A stretch of DNA of 43,451 bases, from the IMG/VR virus record IMGVR_UViG_3300031651_000004, positions 1 to 43,451 of that record; one strand, written 5' to 3'. Below are positions 27,253 through 36,362 of the stretch, piece after piece. Below the pieces are notes generated by a model. That model was not told where the DNA came from and did no database searches. It worked only from the letters and a program-made list of their open reading frames with translations. Made by a program: the position numbers and the translations under genes. The stretch is from a virus. Each line of letters opens with the position of its first letter. The stretch's first letter is position 1.

Positions 27253-27656
27253 TAGAAACCCATGTTTTCATCCTTTGGGAAGCGGCGGTCAAGTGGGATG
27301 AGGCCAATGGCTCACGAGTCTCCGGGGATATCTACAAACACTTCCTCGTCATCGCGGAGGATACCGTTGACGACGCGGACGTGCGAGAGGTCATGAGAAG
27401 GGTCTACCGTATCGACGGCCCCCTGCTTGAGTACAAACGAGCCCACTGCGGAGCCGGGCCGTTCAAGGTGCTCATCGTGCTGGACTGCGTACCATCTTAT
27501 GAGACACGCAGTACCTCGCATGGAATCCGGCAGGTGAACCGGAATATGTACGACCTCAAGGTGAAGTACCGTGAGTGGATGGGCGGGGGACATACCATCC
27601 ATGTCTCGGACGACCCGGAAGATGCTTATCACACCCTGGAGGTGCTGTATGGATAA
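27249..27656 (+). CDS. Unknown protein preceding the sugar module
   Basis: 135 residues, ATG overlapping the previous stop (ATGA). Mixed alpha/beta: THVFILWEAAVKW, HFLVIAEDTVDDADVREVM, FKVLIVLDCVPSYETRSTSH and ending HTIHVSDDPEDAYHTLEVLY. I recall phage proteins with a similar R-x-T-S-x-G-x-x-x-V-N pattern, but cannot name the family. Co-transcribed with the phosphatase and the UDP-galactopyranose mutase. Confidence 0.6.
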   Translation: MIETHVFILWEAAVKWDEANGSRVSGDIYKHFLVIAEDTVDDADVREVMRRVYRIDGPLLEYKRAHCGAGPFKVLIVLDCVPSYETRSTSHGIRQVNRNMYDLKVKYREWMGGGHTIHVSDDPEDAYHTLEVLYG

Positions 27657-27718
27657 GGGATATACGGCAACCGTAGAGGCTCGGTGATCCAGAACCCTGT
27701 CAATCTCGGGAGCCGAAC

Positions 27719-28801
27719 ATGAACGTAGACTACCTCATCGTCGGAGCGGGTATGTACGGCTCGGTCATCGCCCAGCAGTTGAATGACGCGGGCAAGCGCG
27801 TAGCCGTGGTAGACTCCCGCAACCACATCGGGGGCATCTGCTACACCGAACCCCTCGAACACATCATCCTCCATATGTTCGGCCCGCACATCTTCCACAC
27901 GAACAACCAGCGGGTCTGGAAGTACATGAACACCTACGCGGCGATGAAGCCCTACGTCCATACGGTTCGGGTTCATGTAGGCGGAGTCAACTACCCATTC
28001 CCCATCAATCTGGATACGATGGGTATGCTCATGGGTCTGCGCACTCCCCGGCAGGCGAAGGCGTACTTCAAGACGGCGGCCCGGCTCAACGTGGACACGA
28101 CGAACGCGGAAGGGTGGCTCATCTCGCAGGTCGGTCCCTTCCTCTACGACAAGTTCTACAAGGGGTACACGGAGAAGTTCTGGGGACGCCCGGCCAAAGA
28201 GGTTCCCGCGTCGGTCATCAAGCGGATTCCGATACGGACCAACTACGACGGGCGGTATCACTCGTCATGGTACTCCGGCATCCCGGTCGGGGGGTACACG
28301 CCGTTCTTCGAGCGGGTTCTGGATGGGATACCCGTGAGCCTTGAAACGCCTTATCCCGACTGTCTAGACGACTTCAAACCCGACCACACTGTTTACTCTG
28401 GACCGATTGATGCCTTCTTTGGCAACACCTACGGCAAACTAGAGTACCGCTCCCTCCGCTTCGATATTGAGAAACACCACACCGACGACTACCAGGGATG
28501 CGCCCAAGTCAACTACCCGGAGAAGGAGAAAGCCTACACGCGCATCACCGAACACAAACACTTCGACCACCGCTCCACACCCTATACGTTCATCACCAAA
28601 GAGTTCCCAATGGATGAGGGCGACCCGTACTACCCTGTTACCACGGATGATAACGTCCGTCACTACCAGCAGTACACGAACCTCGCGCACAAGGAAAAGC
28701 GCGTGACGTTCGGCGGCAGGCTGGGAACCTACCAATACCTCAACATGGACCAAGTGATCGCCGTTGCGTTACAGACGGCAGAAAGGCTGCTTCGGAGATG
28801 A
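27719..28801 (+). CDS. glf: UDP-galactopyranose mutase
   Basis: 360 residues, the normal length. This FAD enzyme interconverts UDP-galactopyranose and UDP-galactofuranose, the donor for Galf glycans. Evidence: Rossmann FAD motif GAGMYG at 9-14 with D32, and HIGGICYTE. Further on come GPHIFHTNN, GVNYPFPINL and FWGRPAKEVPASVIKRIPIR. The C-terminal half has SGPIDAFF, LEYRSLRFD and YTRITEHKHF. The end carries PYYPVT and GRLGTYQYLNMDQVIA. All are UGM hallmarks, including the conserved Arg residues near FAD and substrate. Phage-borne glf is unusual. Starts 62 bp after the previous gene and overlaps the epimerase (ATGA). Confidence 0.93.
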   Translation: MNVDYLIVGAGMYGSVIAQQLNDAGKRVAVVDSRNHIGGICYTEPLEHIILHMFGPHIFHTNNQRVWKYMNTYAAMKPYVHTVRVHVGGVNYPFPINLDTMGMLMGLRTPRQAKAYFKTAARLNVDTTNAEGWLISQVGPFLYDKFYKGYTEKFWGRPAKEVPASVIKRIPIRTNYDGRYHSSWYSGIPVGGYTPFFERVLDGIPVSLETPYPDCLDDFKPDHTVYSGPIDAFFGNTYGKLEYRSLRFDIEKHHTDDYQGCAQVNYPEKEKAYTRITEHKHFDHRSTPYTFITKEFPMDEGDPYYPVTTDDNVRHYQQYTNLAHKEKRVTFGGRLGTYQYLNMDQVIAVALQTAERLLRR

Positions 28802-29541
28802 AGATTTTGATGACCGGGGACAAGGGGCTCATCGGCGGGATTCTCCAGAAAGAACTCCCGCAGTATGGGTACGAAATCTCTGGATACGACAAGAAGGACG
28901 GGCTGGAACTGAACAACACGGATTGCCTGACCGAGCATCTGAAGGGGAACGAAGCGGTCGTGCATCTGGCGGGTATCCCCGGTCCGTGGGGAGAGGATTG
29001 GGAACTCTACCAGTACAACAACGTGGACGGGACCTTGAGTGTCATCGAGGCTTGCCGCCGGGCGAAGGTCGGGAGAATCGTCTATGCTTCATCAGGAGCC
29101 GTCTACGGTATGTCGAACGGGAAGATGGAGGTCCCCGAGTTGCCCTTGACCGAGGGGAGTCCGTTGGCCCTTGAGCCCCTATGCTACGACCGGAGCAAGA
29201 TTCTCTGTGAGCAGCACCTCGCCGGGGCAGAGGACATCAAGGCGCGGATCGCCCTCCGGCTGGAAACCCCGACGCCCCACGCGATTCCCCTGGCCTCACA
29301 CCTGTGGGCCTCCATCACCGAGGAGAATCTTGGAAGAGCCTTCCACGCGGCACTGAAAGCGGACTTCATCGGGTTCGGGGCCTTCAACATCGGCAACGAC
29401 CAGATGGGGGAGAAGTTCGACTCCATCGCGTTCTGGAACGAGCACTATCCGGGGTCCAGGAGTTCAATCCTGTACCCTCGTGAGCCCCTGTACTGCATCA
29501 GGAAGGCCAAAGAGATACTAGGCTATGTCCCAACATCGTAA
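28798..29541 (+). CDS. NAD-dependent sugar epimerase (extended SDR)
   Basis: 247 residues, ATG inside glf's stop. Rossmann motif GDKGLIG at 7-13, HLAG near 56, ASSGAVYG at 97-104 and the catalytic Y130-x-x-x-K134 (CYDRSKIL) define a nucleotide-sugar epimerase/dehydratase. It is shorter than GalE (about 330) and lacks much of the substrate-binding domain. Next to glf the simplest role is making UDP-galactose from UDP-glucose, the precursor for the mutase, but other epimerase specificities cannot be excluded. Confidence 0.8.
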   Translation: MKILMTGDKGLIGGILQKELPQYGYEISGYDKKDGLELNNTDCLTEHLKGNEAVVHLAGIPGPWGEDWELYQYNNVDGTLSVIEACRRAKVGRIVYASSGAVYGMSNGKMEVPELPLTEGSPLALEPLCYDRSKILCEQHLAGAEDIKARIALRLETPTPHAIPLASHLWASITEENLGRAFHAALKADFIGFGAFNIGNDQMGEKFDSIAFWNEHYPGSRSSILYPREPLYCIRKAKEILGYVPTS

Positions 29542-29550
29542 AGGAGAAAC

Positions 29551-29937
29551 ATGGCACTCACATTACTAGAGCCGTACAGTCCCGACAAGGTGCCCTTTGA
29601 TGACGACTACTCATGGGCCAGTGTCATTGTCCAGTTGCGGGAGAAGTTGGATGGGTTCACGGATTGCCGGGGATGCGGGGGTTTGTTCAACTACAACCGC
29701 TTCGTCCATGTGGGATACTTGGACCCTGAAACGGCTTCTAAGCACGGAATATGCTGGACGATGGCGTGGTCCCCGGATTCTACCGGACCCGCGGCGACCT
29801 GTCTCCCCATCAAACTCTGCCCCCACTGTGCGCGGGACAGGGCTACGGTCCTTCGGTTCATCACCATCTGGCCGGATGGGTCCTATACGGGGACAGAGCC
29901 GACATACTGGCAGGACCCCGACAGGGATGTCTGGTGA
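29551..29937 (+). CDS. Zinc-ribbon-containing protein
   Basis: 128 residues from ATG 29551, behind AAAGGAG. Two Cys pairs, DCRGCGGLFN near 39-42 and LCPHCARDR near 90-93, enclose a Trp-rich domain (HGICWTMAWSPDSTG). Ends with a Tyr/Trp-rich tail. It sits between the epimerase and a DUF3431-like protein, so an accessory role in glycosylation is possible; not identified. Confidence 0.65.
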   Translation: MALTLLEPYSPDKVPFDDDYSWASVIVQLREKLDGFTDCRGCGGLFNYNRFVHVGYLDPETASKHGICWTMAWSPDSTGPAATCLPIKLCPHCARDRATVLRFITIWPDGSYTGTEPTYWQDPDRDVW

Positions 29938-30452
29938 GCCAACACCCTGAACTCGTCGTAGCCCACTACAACGAGAACCTGGACTGGCTGGAAGGACGTG
30001 AGGCAACGGTCTACAAGAAGGGGAAAGACCTCCCCAACATAGGGCGGGAAGCGTCCACGTTCGCCCATCACCTGCTCACGAAGGAACCCGCTGAATGGAC
30101 CGCCTTCCTTCAGGGCAACGCACTCGATCACTGCCAAGACCTGTTCACGGTACTTGACAGGGAGCAAACAGATAAGGTCGTCCCACTCCACCCGTTCTGG
30201 GAGTGCGACCCCACCGGACACCCCCACCATTGGGAATGTCTGGACCTGGATGCCGCGTTCAGGTACATTCTCGAAACAGAGTGTCCCATGCGGTACAGGT
30301 TCTCTCCGGGCGCACAGTATATTGTGCATCGGTCGTGCATACCGGACCGGGGGATGTTGGAGCGGATCGTGAAAATGAGCCATGAACGAAGGGGACCTTG
30401 GGAGTTAGAAAGGTTGTGGTGGTACATTTGGACCTCACGCCAGAGCGAGTAA
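29934..30452 (+). CDS. DUF3431-like putative glycosyltransferase
   Basis: 172 residues from GTG 29934, overlapping the upstream TGA (GTGA). HPELVVAHYNENLDWLEGRE, then VYKKGKDLPNIGREASTFAH, matches the DUF3431 pattern (VVA.Y.EDLSWL ... KG ... LPN.GRE...Y..H). These proteins look like glycosyltransferases and occur in eukaryotes, bacteria and viruses. The C-terminus overlaps the terminase coding start by 55 bases. Completes a sugar-related group of three or four genes. Confidence 0.6.
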   Translation: MSQHPELVVAHYNENLDWLEGREATVYKKGKDLPNIGREASTFAHHLLTKEPAEWTAFLQGNALDHCQDLFTVLDREQTDKVVPLHPFWECDPTGHPHHWECLDLDAAFRYILETECPMRYRFSPGAQYIVHRSCIPDRGMLERIVKMSHERRGPWELERLWWYIWTSRQSE

Positions 30453-31879
30453 GGAACGACCTACAGAACGCGCTCAAGAGGATGTATAAGCGCGACCGCT
30501 GGAAGTTCTACGTTCCGTACACTTCCAGGCTGAACCCGGAGCGCAAGCCGCAGGAGGAGTTCCATCTGTCCCCGGCGCGGGTGCGGGCCATCATCGCGGG
30601 CAACCGGAGCGGTAAGACGGAGGCCGGGGCGATGGAGTGTATCTGGCGGTCCCTGGGAACCCACCCGTACAACCCCAAGTGGCACACCGACACAGCGGAC
30701 TGCGTACCCAACCACGGCTGGATCATCGTACCGGACTGGAAGAACCACGCCGCGCAGGTGACGCTTCCGAAGATGAACCTCTACCTGCCCCAGCACCGCT
30801 ACCAGTGGTACGGGGACCTGAGTATGTGGCAGGACAAGAGAACCGGCTCGACCATCACGGTGAAAACGACGGAATCCGGGCGCACGAAGTTCCAGGGGGC
30901 GGACATAGATTGGGCTTGGGAGGACGAGGAGATTCCTAACGACATCCACCGGGAGGTCAGGATTCGGCTCACGGACCGCCGGGGGGACTTGTGGATCACC
31001 GCCACCCCGCTTCTCGGCCTGACGTGGCTCATGGACGACATCTATGAGCCCTGGAAGAACAACCAAGTGAGCCCCGAAGAAATCGCCTGCTTCAACATCC
31101 ACATGCGGGAGAACCCCTACCTCTCCGAAGATGAAGTAGACTTCCTTGAGCGGGAGTTCGAGGACGACGCACTCGCCCCCGCCCGGTTCGAGGGCCGCTT
31201 CGTCCAACTGACCGGACTGGTCTATCCGATGTTCAACGCTCGGGAGACACACGCGCTCTCGCAGGACTGGAAACTCCCTGCGGGCTGGCGGGTGTTCTGC
31301 GCTATCGACTTCGGGTTCACCAACCCGTTCGTCTGTCTGTGGTTCGCTATCGACGGGGATGGCTCACTGTACCTGTTCCACGAATACTACAAGACGGAAA
31401 CGCTCATCAGCGACCATGTGCGGGCGATCAAGAGCATCAATGAGCAATACGGATGTACCCCCGCATACTACGTCGCAGACCCTGAAGAAGCGCAGTCCCG
31501 TCATGAGATGAGCGCACAGGGCATCACCACCATCCCGGCAGACAAGAAGTTCATGGAAGGCATGAACCGCGTCCGGGAGTACCTCAAGGTCCGCGACAAC
31601 GGCAAGCCCATGTTCTACGTCCACCCGCGCTGTAAGGAGTTCATCTGGGAGATGGGGCGGTATGTGTTCAAGGACCGCGCCCGCCAGTCACAGGAACTCA
31701 ACACCCATGAGATAGCCGAGAAGAAGAATGATCACGGCGCAGATGCGTTACGCTATGGTGTGATGTCCCGTCCTTCCCCCGCCCGTATGGGCCGAAAGCG
31801 CGTCCCGCCGGGTTCCTACAAGGATTGGGAGCGCACCCTCCCCACCGGAAGAACAGGCAGAATAGACCCCACAGTGTAA
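30398..31879 (+). CDS. terL: Terminase large subunit
   Basis: Up to 493 residues. The start is uncertain: TTG 30398 has AAGGGG upstream, while GTG 30416 or 30419 has GAAAGG. Numbered from 30398, the ATPase has Walker A G68-N-R-S-G-K-T74 and Walker B acidic residues D176-E177 in WAWEDEE, with TAT near 201. The nuclease half has D304 (AIDFGFTNP), D361 (VADPEE) and D445/D449 (NDHGADALRYG). It cuts concatemers and drives DNA into the prohead through the portal. The circular permutation of the window suggests headful cutting. Confidence 0.92.
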   Translation: MGVRKVVVVHLDLTPERVRNDLQNALKRMYKRDRWKFYVPYTSRLNPERKPQEEFHLSPARVRAIIAGNRSGKTEAGAMECIWRSLGTHPYNPKWHTDTADCVPNHGWIIVPDWKNHAAQVTLPKMNLYLPQHRYQWYGDLSMWQDKRTGSTITVKTTESGRTKFQGADIDWAWEDEEIPNDIHREVRIRLTDRRGDLWITATPLLGLTWLMDDIYEPWKNNQVSPEEIACFNIHMRENPYLSEDEVDFLEREFEDDALAPARFEGRFVQLTGLVYPMFNARETHALSQDWKLPAGWRVFCAIDFGFTNPFVCLWFAIDGDGSLYLFHEYYKTETLISDHVRAIKSINEQYGCTPAYYVADPEEAQSRHEMSAQGITTIPADKKFMEGMNRVREYLKVRDNGKPMFYVHPRCKEFIWEMGRYVFKDRARQSQELNTHEIAEKKNDHGADALRYGVMSRPSPARMGRKRVPPGSYKDWERTLPTGRTGRIDPTV

Positions 31880-31906
31880 ACTTCTTCTTACAGGTGTAAA
31901 TATCCG

Positions 31907-31983
31907 TTGACAGTCTTGCGTACCATGTGGTACACTGTGCTATGGTGGGAGTACGTTCTTGAACCATGTGTACCATACGGTAC
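31907..31983 (+). promoter_or_regulatory. Promoter with two palindromic operators
   Basis: TTGACA (31907-31912), 18 bp and TACACT (31931-31936). The palindrome GTACCA-TG-TGGTAC (31920-31933) covers the spacer and -10; a second, GTACC-ATAC-GGTAC (31970-31983), lies 50 bp downstream (five helical turns). The pair is ideal for a repressor that binds two sites and loops or blocks polymerase. It controls the head operon beginning at 31995. Confidence 0.7.
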
Positions 31984-31994
31984 GGGGGTGAGCG

Positions 31995-32279
31995 ATGGCA
32001 GGGCAACATCCATTGTATCAGAAGATTTCCGGGACCACGGCCGCAGCGACGGTTTCTTCCACTCCAGTCTACCTACACGCTCTCATTTGGGACGGGGCAC
32101 CCTCGGGGGCGATTTCTGTTTACGATGGCCCCACGGCGACCGGGACGTTGCTCTATACCGTGGCGTCTTCTACCGCAGCCGGGCAGCGCGACTTCGGGGG
32201 CCTGACCTGTGAAACCGGACTGGTCGTGGCCTTAGAGAAGAATGACGACTGCGTGGTAGTCTATCAGAAGATGGGTTAA
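31995..32279 (+). CDS. Small beta-rich virion protein
   Basis: 94 residues from ATG 31995, behind GGGGGTGAG. Thr/Ser/Gly-rich beta strands (YQKISGTTAAATVSSTPVYL, GAISVYDGPTATGTLLYTV, TGLVVALEKNDDCVVVYQK) suggest a small beta-sandwich, as in minor head or decoration proteins. First gene after the operator-promoter and just before the portal gene. Confidence 0.65.
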   Translation: MAGQHPLYQKISGTTAAATVSSTPVYLHALIWDGAPSGAISVYDGPTATGTLLYTVASSTAAGQRDFGGLTCETGLVVALEKNDDCVVVYQKMG

Positions 32280-32282
32280 CCC

Positions 32283-34316
32283 GTGCCGCGCAAGAAGAAG
32301 TCCTCGGAAACGAAGGCCAACGAGTATTTCGACAAGATACGCACGTCCAAGAAGGCTCGTGAGCACGAAGAAACCAAGTGGAAGAAGTGGATCGACTACT
32401 ATGAGACGCGCTACTACGACCTGACGGACTTCGAGATAGACGGCCTTCAGTCCGACCTCATCGCCATCAACCTGCTGAAAGCGAACATCCAGACCATGCA
32501 GGCTGCGGTCTACTTCCGCAACCCCAAGGTCTACGCCCGCCCCAAGCGCGAAGAGTTTCGCAAAAAAGCCCCCCTCTGCGAATCCGTTATCAACTACTGG
32601 ATAGACGAACTCGACTTCAAAAAGCAGATGCGGAAGTGTACCCTCGACTGGTTCGTGGTCGGGCACTCATGGGACAAGATAGGCTACTACGCCAACGTAT
32701 CGGAGTCCGAGCGGGGTCAGGACGCCAGTGGCGCAGAGACAGAGACGGACATCAACATCCGCAACGGACAGCCGTTCGTCCGGCGGGTGAGCCCCTTCCG
32801 TATGCTCGCAGACACCGGATGCACCGACTACGAACACGCCCGCTGGGTAGCCGAAGAAATCCTCATGCCCTACGAGGAAGCCCGGCGCAAGTACCCGGAA
32901 CTCAAGGACATCGGCCTCTCCGACCTCGCGGTTCCAGAGTCCATTTCCTCCTCGGGAGCCTACGACCAGGACCGCTGGGGAGTCGCGGAGCGCAAGGAAG
33001 GCTTCGTCAAACTCTATCAGGTCTGGTACAAAGAGTACAACAAGGACACGGACGACTACGATATCCGTGTGATGATGCTGGCCGAGGGATGGGACGAACC
33101 CCTCTCGGACGACAAGGATCAGCTGGGCCTCGAAGGGTTCCCCTACGAGTACCTCCCGTGGGACGAGTGCATCGACAAGTTCTACCCGCAGGCGATGGCC
33201 GAAGTCATCGAAGACCTGCTTCTGGAGTACAACAAACTCCGGTCGATGGAACTCAACCACCTCAAGCGGTTCGCCCGCAAGTACGAAGCCCGCAGAGATG
33301 CTTTCGACGACGCGGGAAAGACGGCCCTGCGAAGCGGGGAAGATGGGTATGTGTTCGAGGTAGACACGCTGGACGTACCCAACATCCGGGCTATCGAGGA
33401 CGCCCCGCTGGACGCGCAGCACTCCACGAACATCCGGCTCATCGAGTCCGAGGTGCGGCAACTCATCGGGTTGGACGAGTTCATCAAGGGTTCCGGCTCA
33501 CCGTCCATGACCGCTACGCAGACCGCCGAAATCTCACGCGGTACGTCCCTGCGGGTCCAGTGGCGGAAGGATATGCTGGAGGACTTCCTCATCAAGACGG
33601 TCCGCAAACTCTGGATGGTACTACAACAGTATCACGACACCGAGGATATGCTCCCCATCGTAGGACCCGACGGGCTCACGGAGTACCAGAAGTACAGCCG
33701 TGAGGAGATTCAGGGCGAGTACAAACTGGAGATCGGCGTCAACTCGACCTCTCCCCCGGACCGGCAGCAGGACATCAAGAACGCCATCGACCGCTACAAC
33801 CTGCTCCGCAACGACCCGAAGGTGGACGCCCGCACCCTCATCGTGGACATCCTCACCGCCGATGGGATGGAGAACATCGAGAAGTACGTCAAGCGGCCGG
33901 AGTCTCTTGAGCAGGAACTCATCCAGAAGGAGAACCAGGCACTTCAGAAGGGTACGCCGACGATGGCTCACCCCGGCGACGACCACCAGATGCACCTGAA
34001 GGCCCAGGAGCCCCTAGCCAAGAAACTCGCCACGCAGATTCAGCAGTTGCAGTCGCAGTTCGAGGGCATGGCGCGGGAAGCGCAGGGCGGGACCAACCCG
34101 AACGCGCAGGCGCAGGCCCAGCAGATGCAGCAGCAACTCCAGCAGATTCAGAAACTGGCCCAGGTCTGGCAGGCCCACGTCCAGCAGCACCACGCCTACA
34201 TCGAGACGGACATGGGAGCCGGGGAAGTCAAGCCTCGCGGACCTGTGGACCCGAACATCATGAACCGTCGAACCACCCGGCAGGCAGACCTCATCGCGGA
34301 GTTCCAGGGTGGCTGA
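32283..34316 (+). CDS. Portal protein
   Basis: 677 residues from GTG 32283. The order is that of podovirus portals: a basic head (KKKSSETKANEYFDKIRTSK), NLLKANIQTMQAAVYFRNPK near 60, LDWFVVGHSWDKIGYYANV near 118, RVSPFRMLADTGCTDYEHAR near 170, and a long helical C-terminus. The 520-640 region is Gln/Met-rich (QAQAQAQQMQQQLQQIQKLA), compatible with a crown or barrel. The dodecameric portal would form the DNA channel for TerL and the adaptor. Position between terL and the scaffold/capsid genes agrees. Confidence 0.85.
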   Translation: MPRKKKSSETKANEYFDKIRTSKKAREHEETKWKKWIDYYETRYYDLTDFEIDGLQSDLIAINLLKANIQTMQAAVYFRNPKVYARPKREEFRKKAPLCESVINYWIDELDFKKQMRKCTLDWFVVGHSWDKIGYYANVSESERGQDASGAETETDINIRNGQPFVRRVSPFRMLADTGCTDYEHARWVAEEILMPYEEARRKYPELKDIGLSDLAVPESISSSGAYDQDRWGVAERKEGFVKLYQVWYKEYNKDTDDYDIRVMMLAEGWDEPLSDDKDQLGLEGFPYEYLPWDECIDKFYPQAMAEVIEDLLLEYNKLRSMELNHLKRFARKYEARRDAFDDAGKTALRSGEDGYVFEVDTLDVPNIRAIEDAPLDAQHSTNIRLIESEVRQLIGLDEFIKGSGSPSMTATQTAEISRGTSLRVQWRKDMLEDFLIKTVRKLWMVLQQYHDTEDMLPIVGPDGLTEYQKYSREEIQGEYKLEIGVNSTSPPDRQQDIKNAIDRYNLLRNDPKVDARTLIVDILTADGMENIEKYVKRPESLEQELIQKENQALQKGTPTMAHPGDDHQMHLKAQEPLAKKLATQIQQLQSQFEGMAREAQGGTNPNAQAQAQQMQQQLQQIQKLAQVWQAHVQQHHAYIETDMGAGEVKPRGPVDPNIMNRRTTRQADLIAEFQGG

Positions 34317-34587
34317 CGGATGGAAGCCGAGCGAGTACCACGGAGGACTCGCCGGGATACTCAATAGCAGGAAGTTCCCGACTGCTTACTGCATCCGGGA
34401 CACGGAATACATCGAAGCGATAGATGATGTCGTGACCGGGTGGAAGGACAAGCAGCGGAAGTTGAAGGTTCACGAAGTAGAAGAGTGCGGCGACACCGTA
34501 CACGGTGGCCGCGCCGAAGTGCGTAAGCCGAAGGGAACGCTTACGTTCACAATGGACTCATCCCCGAGGGGACAAGAGGAGAAGTAA
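34309..34587 (+). CDS. Small head-region protein
   Basis: 92 residues from GTG 34309, overlapping the portal gene by eight bases. Mixed charge, no clear motif (KPSEYHGGLAGILNSRKFPT, YIEAIDDVVTGWKDKQRKLK). Located between portal and scaffold, where phages often have small assembly or head-completion genes. Function unknown. Confidence 0.6.
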   Translation: MADGWKPSEYHGGLAGILNSRKFPTAYCIRDTEYIEAIDDVVTGWKDKQRKLKVHEVEECGDTVHGGRAEVRKPKGTLTFTMDSSPRGQEEK

Positions 34588-34589
34588 CA

Positions 34590-35369
34590 ATGGACGAAGA
34601 AGCAGTCGGACAGGTCGAAGAAGCGGGACTGGAATCGGGCATCGAAACCGTTGATGACTCGGCCAGTGAGCCATCGGAGACTACTGTTGACGACACTATG
34701 GTAGACCTTGACGCTCTGGACACGAATCTGGAGAACGTGAATCTGGACGTACTCAAGGCCCGCTATGGTGAGAAGGCCCCTGAAATCGTGCAGTTGGGCA
34801 AGCAGTTTCAGGCCGACTACACGAGAAAGACTCAGGCGTTGGCGGCAGAGCGGCGGGCGTTGGACGCGATCAAACAGGAGATGGAGAAGCAGTGGAACCA
34901 GACCAATCTCCAGAAGGGCGCGGACATCGACATCAATACCGCTACTCCCGAGCAACTGTACCAGCATCTGTTGGGGGAGTTGAGTAACCGCTTCCAGACG
35001 ATGTTGGACTCGCGGGTGAACCCGCTTGCTCAGGAAGTCTCGGTCGCCAAGATGCAGAAGATGGTCAACGAGATGCAGCAGGCAGACCCGGTATTCAAGG
35101 AGCCAGAAGTGATATCCAAAGTCACTGAACTGGCCTCTGAGATGGGAAACCAGGGTGTGCGGGCTCAAGTCGTGATGCAGGCTGCCGCCTACCAGAAAGT
35201 CAAGGGGCAACTCGAAGCACTACAACGTAGTCTCAACAAGAAAAAGGCAGCGGCTGTCAAACAATCCGCTCCGGGAAGTACCGACGTGGCGACCAAAGCG
35301 GCCCCCGCCGGTTCCTTCTCTGACACCTTCGAGTCTATCCGACAGAAGGTTATCCGGGGCGAGTTGTAG
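34590..35369 (+). CDS. Scaffolding-like protein
   Basis: 259 residues from ATG 34590 behind GAGGAG. Very acidic head (DEEAVGQVEEAGLESG, VDDSASEPSETTVDD), then long charged helices (QFQADYTRKTQALAAERRAL, DAIKQEMEKQWNQTN, EVSVAKMQKMVNEMQQADP). This is the classic composition of capsid scaffolds, and the gene lies just before the major capsid gene. Assembly catalysis inside the prohead is inferred. Confidence 0.75.
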   Translation: MDEEAVGQVEEAGLESGIETVDDSASEPSETTVDDTMVDLDALDTNLENVNLDVLKARYGEKAPEIVQLGKQFQADYTRKTQALAAERRALDAIKQEMEKQWNQTNLQKGADIDINTATPEQLYQHLLGELSNRFQTMLDSRVNPLAQEVSVAKMQKMVNEMQQADPVFKEPEVISKVTELASEMGNQGVRAQVVMQAAAYQKVKGQLEALQRSLNKKKAAAVKQSAPGSTDVATKAAPAGSFSDTFESIRQKVIRGEL

Positions 35370-35393
35370 CCGCCCAAAGGAGAGTGAAGTACA

Positions 35394-36350
35394 GTGCCTG
35401 TCGCAAGCGCAGGAGGCAGTTACGACAACCTGCTCACCTCGACGATGGAGATGATCAACCCGACGCTGTACGACCAGTTCTTCGACCACCTTCCCCTCTG
35501 GAAAGCCCTCAACGGGCGCAAGAAGGTCAAGAAGTCTGGCTCGGGCGAGTCTATCCACTACGAAGTGAGTTACGGGAAGGACGACCGTGCCAAGTCGTAC
35601 GCGGACTACGGTATCCTTCACACCAACCCCACCGAGTTCATGATGCGGGCGTTCTACACCTGGAAGCAGTACGCCGTTCCGGTGACTATCTCCGGGATGG
35701 ACAAGGCGAAGAACTCCGGCGACAAGACCAAGATCATCGACCTGCTGGAAGCCAAGACGAAGAACGCCATTTCCTCGCTCCGGGACGACTTGAGCGTGGC
35801 GACCTTCGCTTCCGGTGGCGGGAACGATATCGTGGGGTTGCAGTCTCTGGTGGCCGACACCCCGACCACGGGGACCGTCGGGAACCTGAACGCCGCGACC
35901 TACTCATGGTGGCGGAACCAGTACACCAACACGGCGGGCTCTTTCGCCGGAGGTGGGCTGGGCTACATGAGGACCATGTTCAACAACTGCACCTTCGGTA
36001 CGGACCAGCCCGACATCCTCGTAACGACTCAGACGGTTCACGAGTATTACGAGGGGGCTCTCCAGCCGCAGGAGCGGTTCACCTCGACCAAGCAGGCGGA
36101 CGGTGGCATCGAGACGCTGAAGTTCCGTGGCGCGTCGGTGTTCTTCGACCGGGACTGCGGTAGCGGCCGTATGTACTTCCTGAACTCGGACTACCTGGAC
36201 CTGTGGATTCTCAACGGCCAGGACTTCAAGGCTGGGAAGTTCATCACGCCGCCCGAACAGGACGTGAGCATCAGCCAGATTTTCTTCAAGGGTGCCCTCA
36301 CGGTCCCGGCTCGGCGTTACCACGGGATCATCACTGGTATCAGCGCGTAA
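35394..36350 (+). CDS. Major capsid protein
   Basis: 318 residues from GTG 35394, with AAAGGAG upstream at a slightly long spacing. The order STMEMINPTLYDQFFDHLPL, then GESIHYEVSYGKDD, TNPTEFMMRAFYTWKQYAVP, VTISGMDKAKNSGDKTKIID and LLEAKTKNAISSLRDDL is characteristic of HK97-fold major capsid proteins of this phage group. The C-terminal part (RMYFLNSDYLDLWILNGQDF) lies where the A-domain is expected. No protease gene is seen nearby, consistent with uncleaved capsids. Confidence 0.85.
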   Translation: MPVASAGGSYDNLLTSTMEMINPTLYDQFFDHLPLWKALNGRKKVKKSGSGESIHYEVSYGKDDRAKSYADYGILHTNPTEFMMRAFYTWKQYAVPVTISGMDKAKNSGDKTKIIDLLEAKTKNAISSLRDDLSVATFASGGGNDIVGLQSLVADTPTTGTVGNLNAATYSWWRNQYTNTAGSFAGGGLGYMRTMFNNCTFGTDQPDILVTTQTVHEYYEGALQPQERFTSTKQADGGIETLKFRGASVFFDRDCGSGRMYFLNSDYLDLWILNGQDFKAGKFITPPEQDVSISQIFFKGALTVPARRYHGIITGISA

Positions 36351-36362
36351 GGGGCGATACCA

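Noticed and set aside
27649-27687. 12-codon frame before glf
   Set aside because: Starts inside the previous gene and lacks a recognisable product; too little to support.
35384-36163. Long second frame across the major capsid gene
   Set aside because: It is a high-GC shadow with Arg/Pro/Gly-rich composition; the capsid frame has clear family signatures.
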